Origin: an uncultured Prevotella sp.
GTDB taxonomy: Bacteria; Bacteroidota; Bacteroidia; Bacteroidales; Bacteroidaceae
Reading direction: 5' to 3'
Assembly: GCA_900553965.1 (NCBI GenBank)
Contig: USFX01000151.1
Coordinates: 1 to 6,872, forward strand
DNA length: 6,872 nt
Shown piece by piece: positions 6,817 to 6,872 of this stretch. How positions within the stretch are numbered: the stretch's first letter is position 1; each line of letters starts with the position of its first letter. A model generated the notes under the pieces. It saw only the letters and a list, made by a program, of their open reading frames with translations, did not search any database and was not told the origin of the DNA. The translations under genes were made by a program, and so were the position numbers.

Positions 6817-6872
6817 GCCTACGGATAGTAAGTTCCTGAATTTTGTCTGCAACATTACTCCCGTAGGCAATT
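6813..6872. repeat. Perfect 12-bp inverted repeat at the window edge
   Basis: AATTGCCTACGG (6813-6824) and CCGTAGGCAATT (6861-6872) are exact reverse complements with 36 bases between. The right arm ends on the last base, so the pairing may extend further. The 36-base interior shows no coding or tRNA pattern. It could be a long-loop terminator for the ABC-F gene, a REP-pair, or the end of a small inverted-repeat element. Confidence 0.75.

Noticed and set aside
6861..6872. CCGTAGG resembling a conserved 16S rRNA segment
   Set aside because: Match is only a few bases and the flanks do not continue as rRNA.

Overview
The window reads as accessory-edge chromosome of a Bacteroidota bacterium, most likely Prevotella or a close relative. 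The support is: promoters of the Bacteroidota sigma type (TAnnTTTG at -7 with TTG or TTTTG about 20-22 bases upstream) ahead of several genes; weak A-rich ribosome binding sites; Bacteroidota-style protein families; and intergenic spaces full of short dispersed repeats. The genus is inference; no rRNA or tRNA gene is present.

Layout. (1) Bases 1-666, plus strand, AT-rich at first: the C-terminal part of an unrecognised protein running in from the left edge, then a HigA-like XRE antitoxin gene interrupted by an in-frame amber codon. This looks like a decaying accessory remnant. (2) Bases 696-1502, minus strand: an AraC-family regulator whose promoter lies inside the longest open frame, so the true start is probably the second Met. 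(3) Bases 1551-1815: a large imperfect palindrome carrying a dispersed repeat, then a strong intrinsic terminator. (4) Bases 1816-4605, minus strand: a three-gene set of BlaI/MecI-type repressor, BlaR1-type M56 membrane metalloprotease and lipoprotein. The last two genes overlap by ATGA. The protease lacks the penicillin-binding sensor of classical BlaR1; its C-terminal periplasmic region instead resembles the body of the lipoprotein. (5) Bases 4606-5130: a divergent intergenic region holding the repressor promoter with a candidate operator, a striking array of three 19-bp palindromes spaced exactly 22 bp apart, and the promoter of the next gene. (6) Bases 5131-6744, plus strand: a YbiT-like ABC-F ATPase whose second ATP site has lost its Walker A lysine, Q-loop glutamine and catalytic glutamate. 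(7) Bases 6745-6872: AT-rich tandem repeats and a perfect 12-bp inverted repeat reaching the last base.

How the genes work together. By analogy with BlaR1-BlaI, the protease would sense an envelope signal, become active on its cytoplasmic side, and relieve repression by the BlaI-like protein. The lipoprotein, sharing the sensor-like domain, is the natural candidate for a ligand-binding partner or modulator. No beta-lactamase or other obvious target gene is in the window, so the regulated output is unknown. The ABC-F protein is probably a ribosome-associated translation factor, independently transcribed. The best candidates for something undescribed are the protease-lipoprotein pair with a shared domain, the 22-bp-phased palindrome array, and the asymmetric ATP sites of the ABC-F protein.
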